64,000 nt of DNA, from positions 4,113,709 to 4,177,708 of the forward strand of contig CAJINV010000006.1 of the NCBI GenBank assembly GCA_905178155.1. Reading direction: 5' to 3'. The notes beneath the pieces were generated by a model that was not told the DNA's origin, searched no databases, and saw only the letters and a list, made by a program, of their open reading frames with translations. The stretch comes from Amoebophrya sp. A120. Lineage: Eukaryota; Sar; Dinophyceae; Syndiniales; Amoebophryaceae. This document shows positions 63,822-64,000 of this stretch, piece after piece. Numbering within the stretch: position 1 is the stretch's first letter; each line of letters starts with the position of its first letter. Both the position numbers and the translations under genes were made by a program.

Positions 63822-64000
63822 GGCTCTCGGAAATTCATGTGAGAGTCCATTTCTGAAAATTTAAAATTCGCAAACTTCGAAACCCTCTGCGAATCTTATA
63901 ACACGCGCCCAAAACCCGGCCCCGGCGAACCCCATTCAGCTTCCAAAGTCAACAAGGCCCCGAAAAGGGGGCTTCGAGAACTCTGAAAGGTACGCGCCGT
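63822..64000. other. Unassigned sequence, possibly another insertion in an introner
   Basis: No introner or coding signal. Words such as GAAAATTTAAAATTCGCAAA and a GC-rich end suggest a different DNA type, which runs off the window. Confidence 0.4.

Overview
This window reads as nuclear DNA of a dinoflagellate-lineage eukaryote. A parasitic syndinian such as Amoebophrya is my best guess, because introner-rich genomes with non-canonical introns are known there; that is recall plus inference, not a database match. Evidence: every gene I can support lies on the minus strand (a unidirectional gene array); a 15-nt match to the 3' part of the dinoflagellate spliced leader starts one insertion; gaps between genes are short; proteins are rich in Ser/Thr/Gln/Gly runs; and genes are interrupted by about 60 short inverted-repeat elements. 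No bacterial operons, rRNA, tRNA or CRISPR were seen.

The dominant feature is a set of introners: 120-400 bp elements beginning TAT and ending ATA, with family-specific terminal inverted repeats (TIRs; labelled A to K here) and a 5-bp target-site duplication (TSD). Deleting the element plus one TSD copy restores the reading frame and a continuous protein in every gene where I tested it. The elements therefore behave as introns created by insertion, mostly without GT-AG ends.

Layout (genes on minus, so read right to left). 1-481: 3'-truncated gene. 2.3-8.1 kb: gene ending in BspA/DUF285-like repeats, with a captured dynein heavy chain fragment; 8.1-11.05 kb is a duplicated and tandemly amplified 5' zone. 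12.3-19.3 kb: Cys-rich type I membrane protein whose last introner is split by a 2.75-kb retroposed cDNA. 19.5-22.4 kb: small secreted protein made of micro-exons. 24.0-26.2 kb: small Cys-rich protein. 27.7-33.4 kb: one introner split by a 5.4-kb satellite island. 34.2-36.7 kb: Lys/Gln-rich protein. 36.7-51.6 kb: the complete adenylyl cyclase-associated protein (CAP) gene, with an 8.2-kb introner-bounded intron carrying a GC-rich minisatellite island. 52.5-58.8 kb: a very large IPI1/TEX10-like ribosome-biogenesis protein. 59.6-60.3 kb: unassigned exons. 60.5-63.8 kb: low-complexity protein whose 5' end lies beyond the window.

Introners are the substrate into which later insertions land: three are split by larger insertions and a fourth appears interrupted at the right edge. 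Splice boundaries were inferred by hand from TSDs and reading-frame continuity; coordinates may be off by a few bases.
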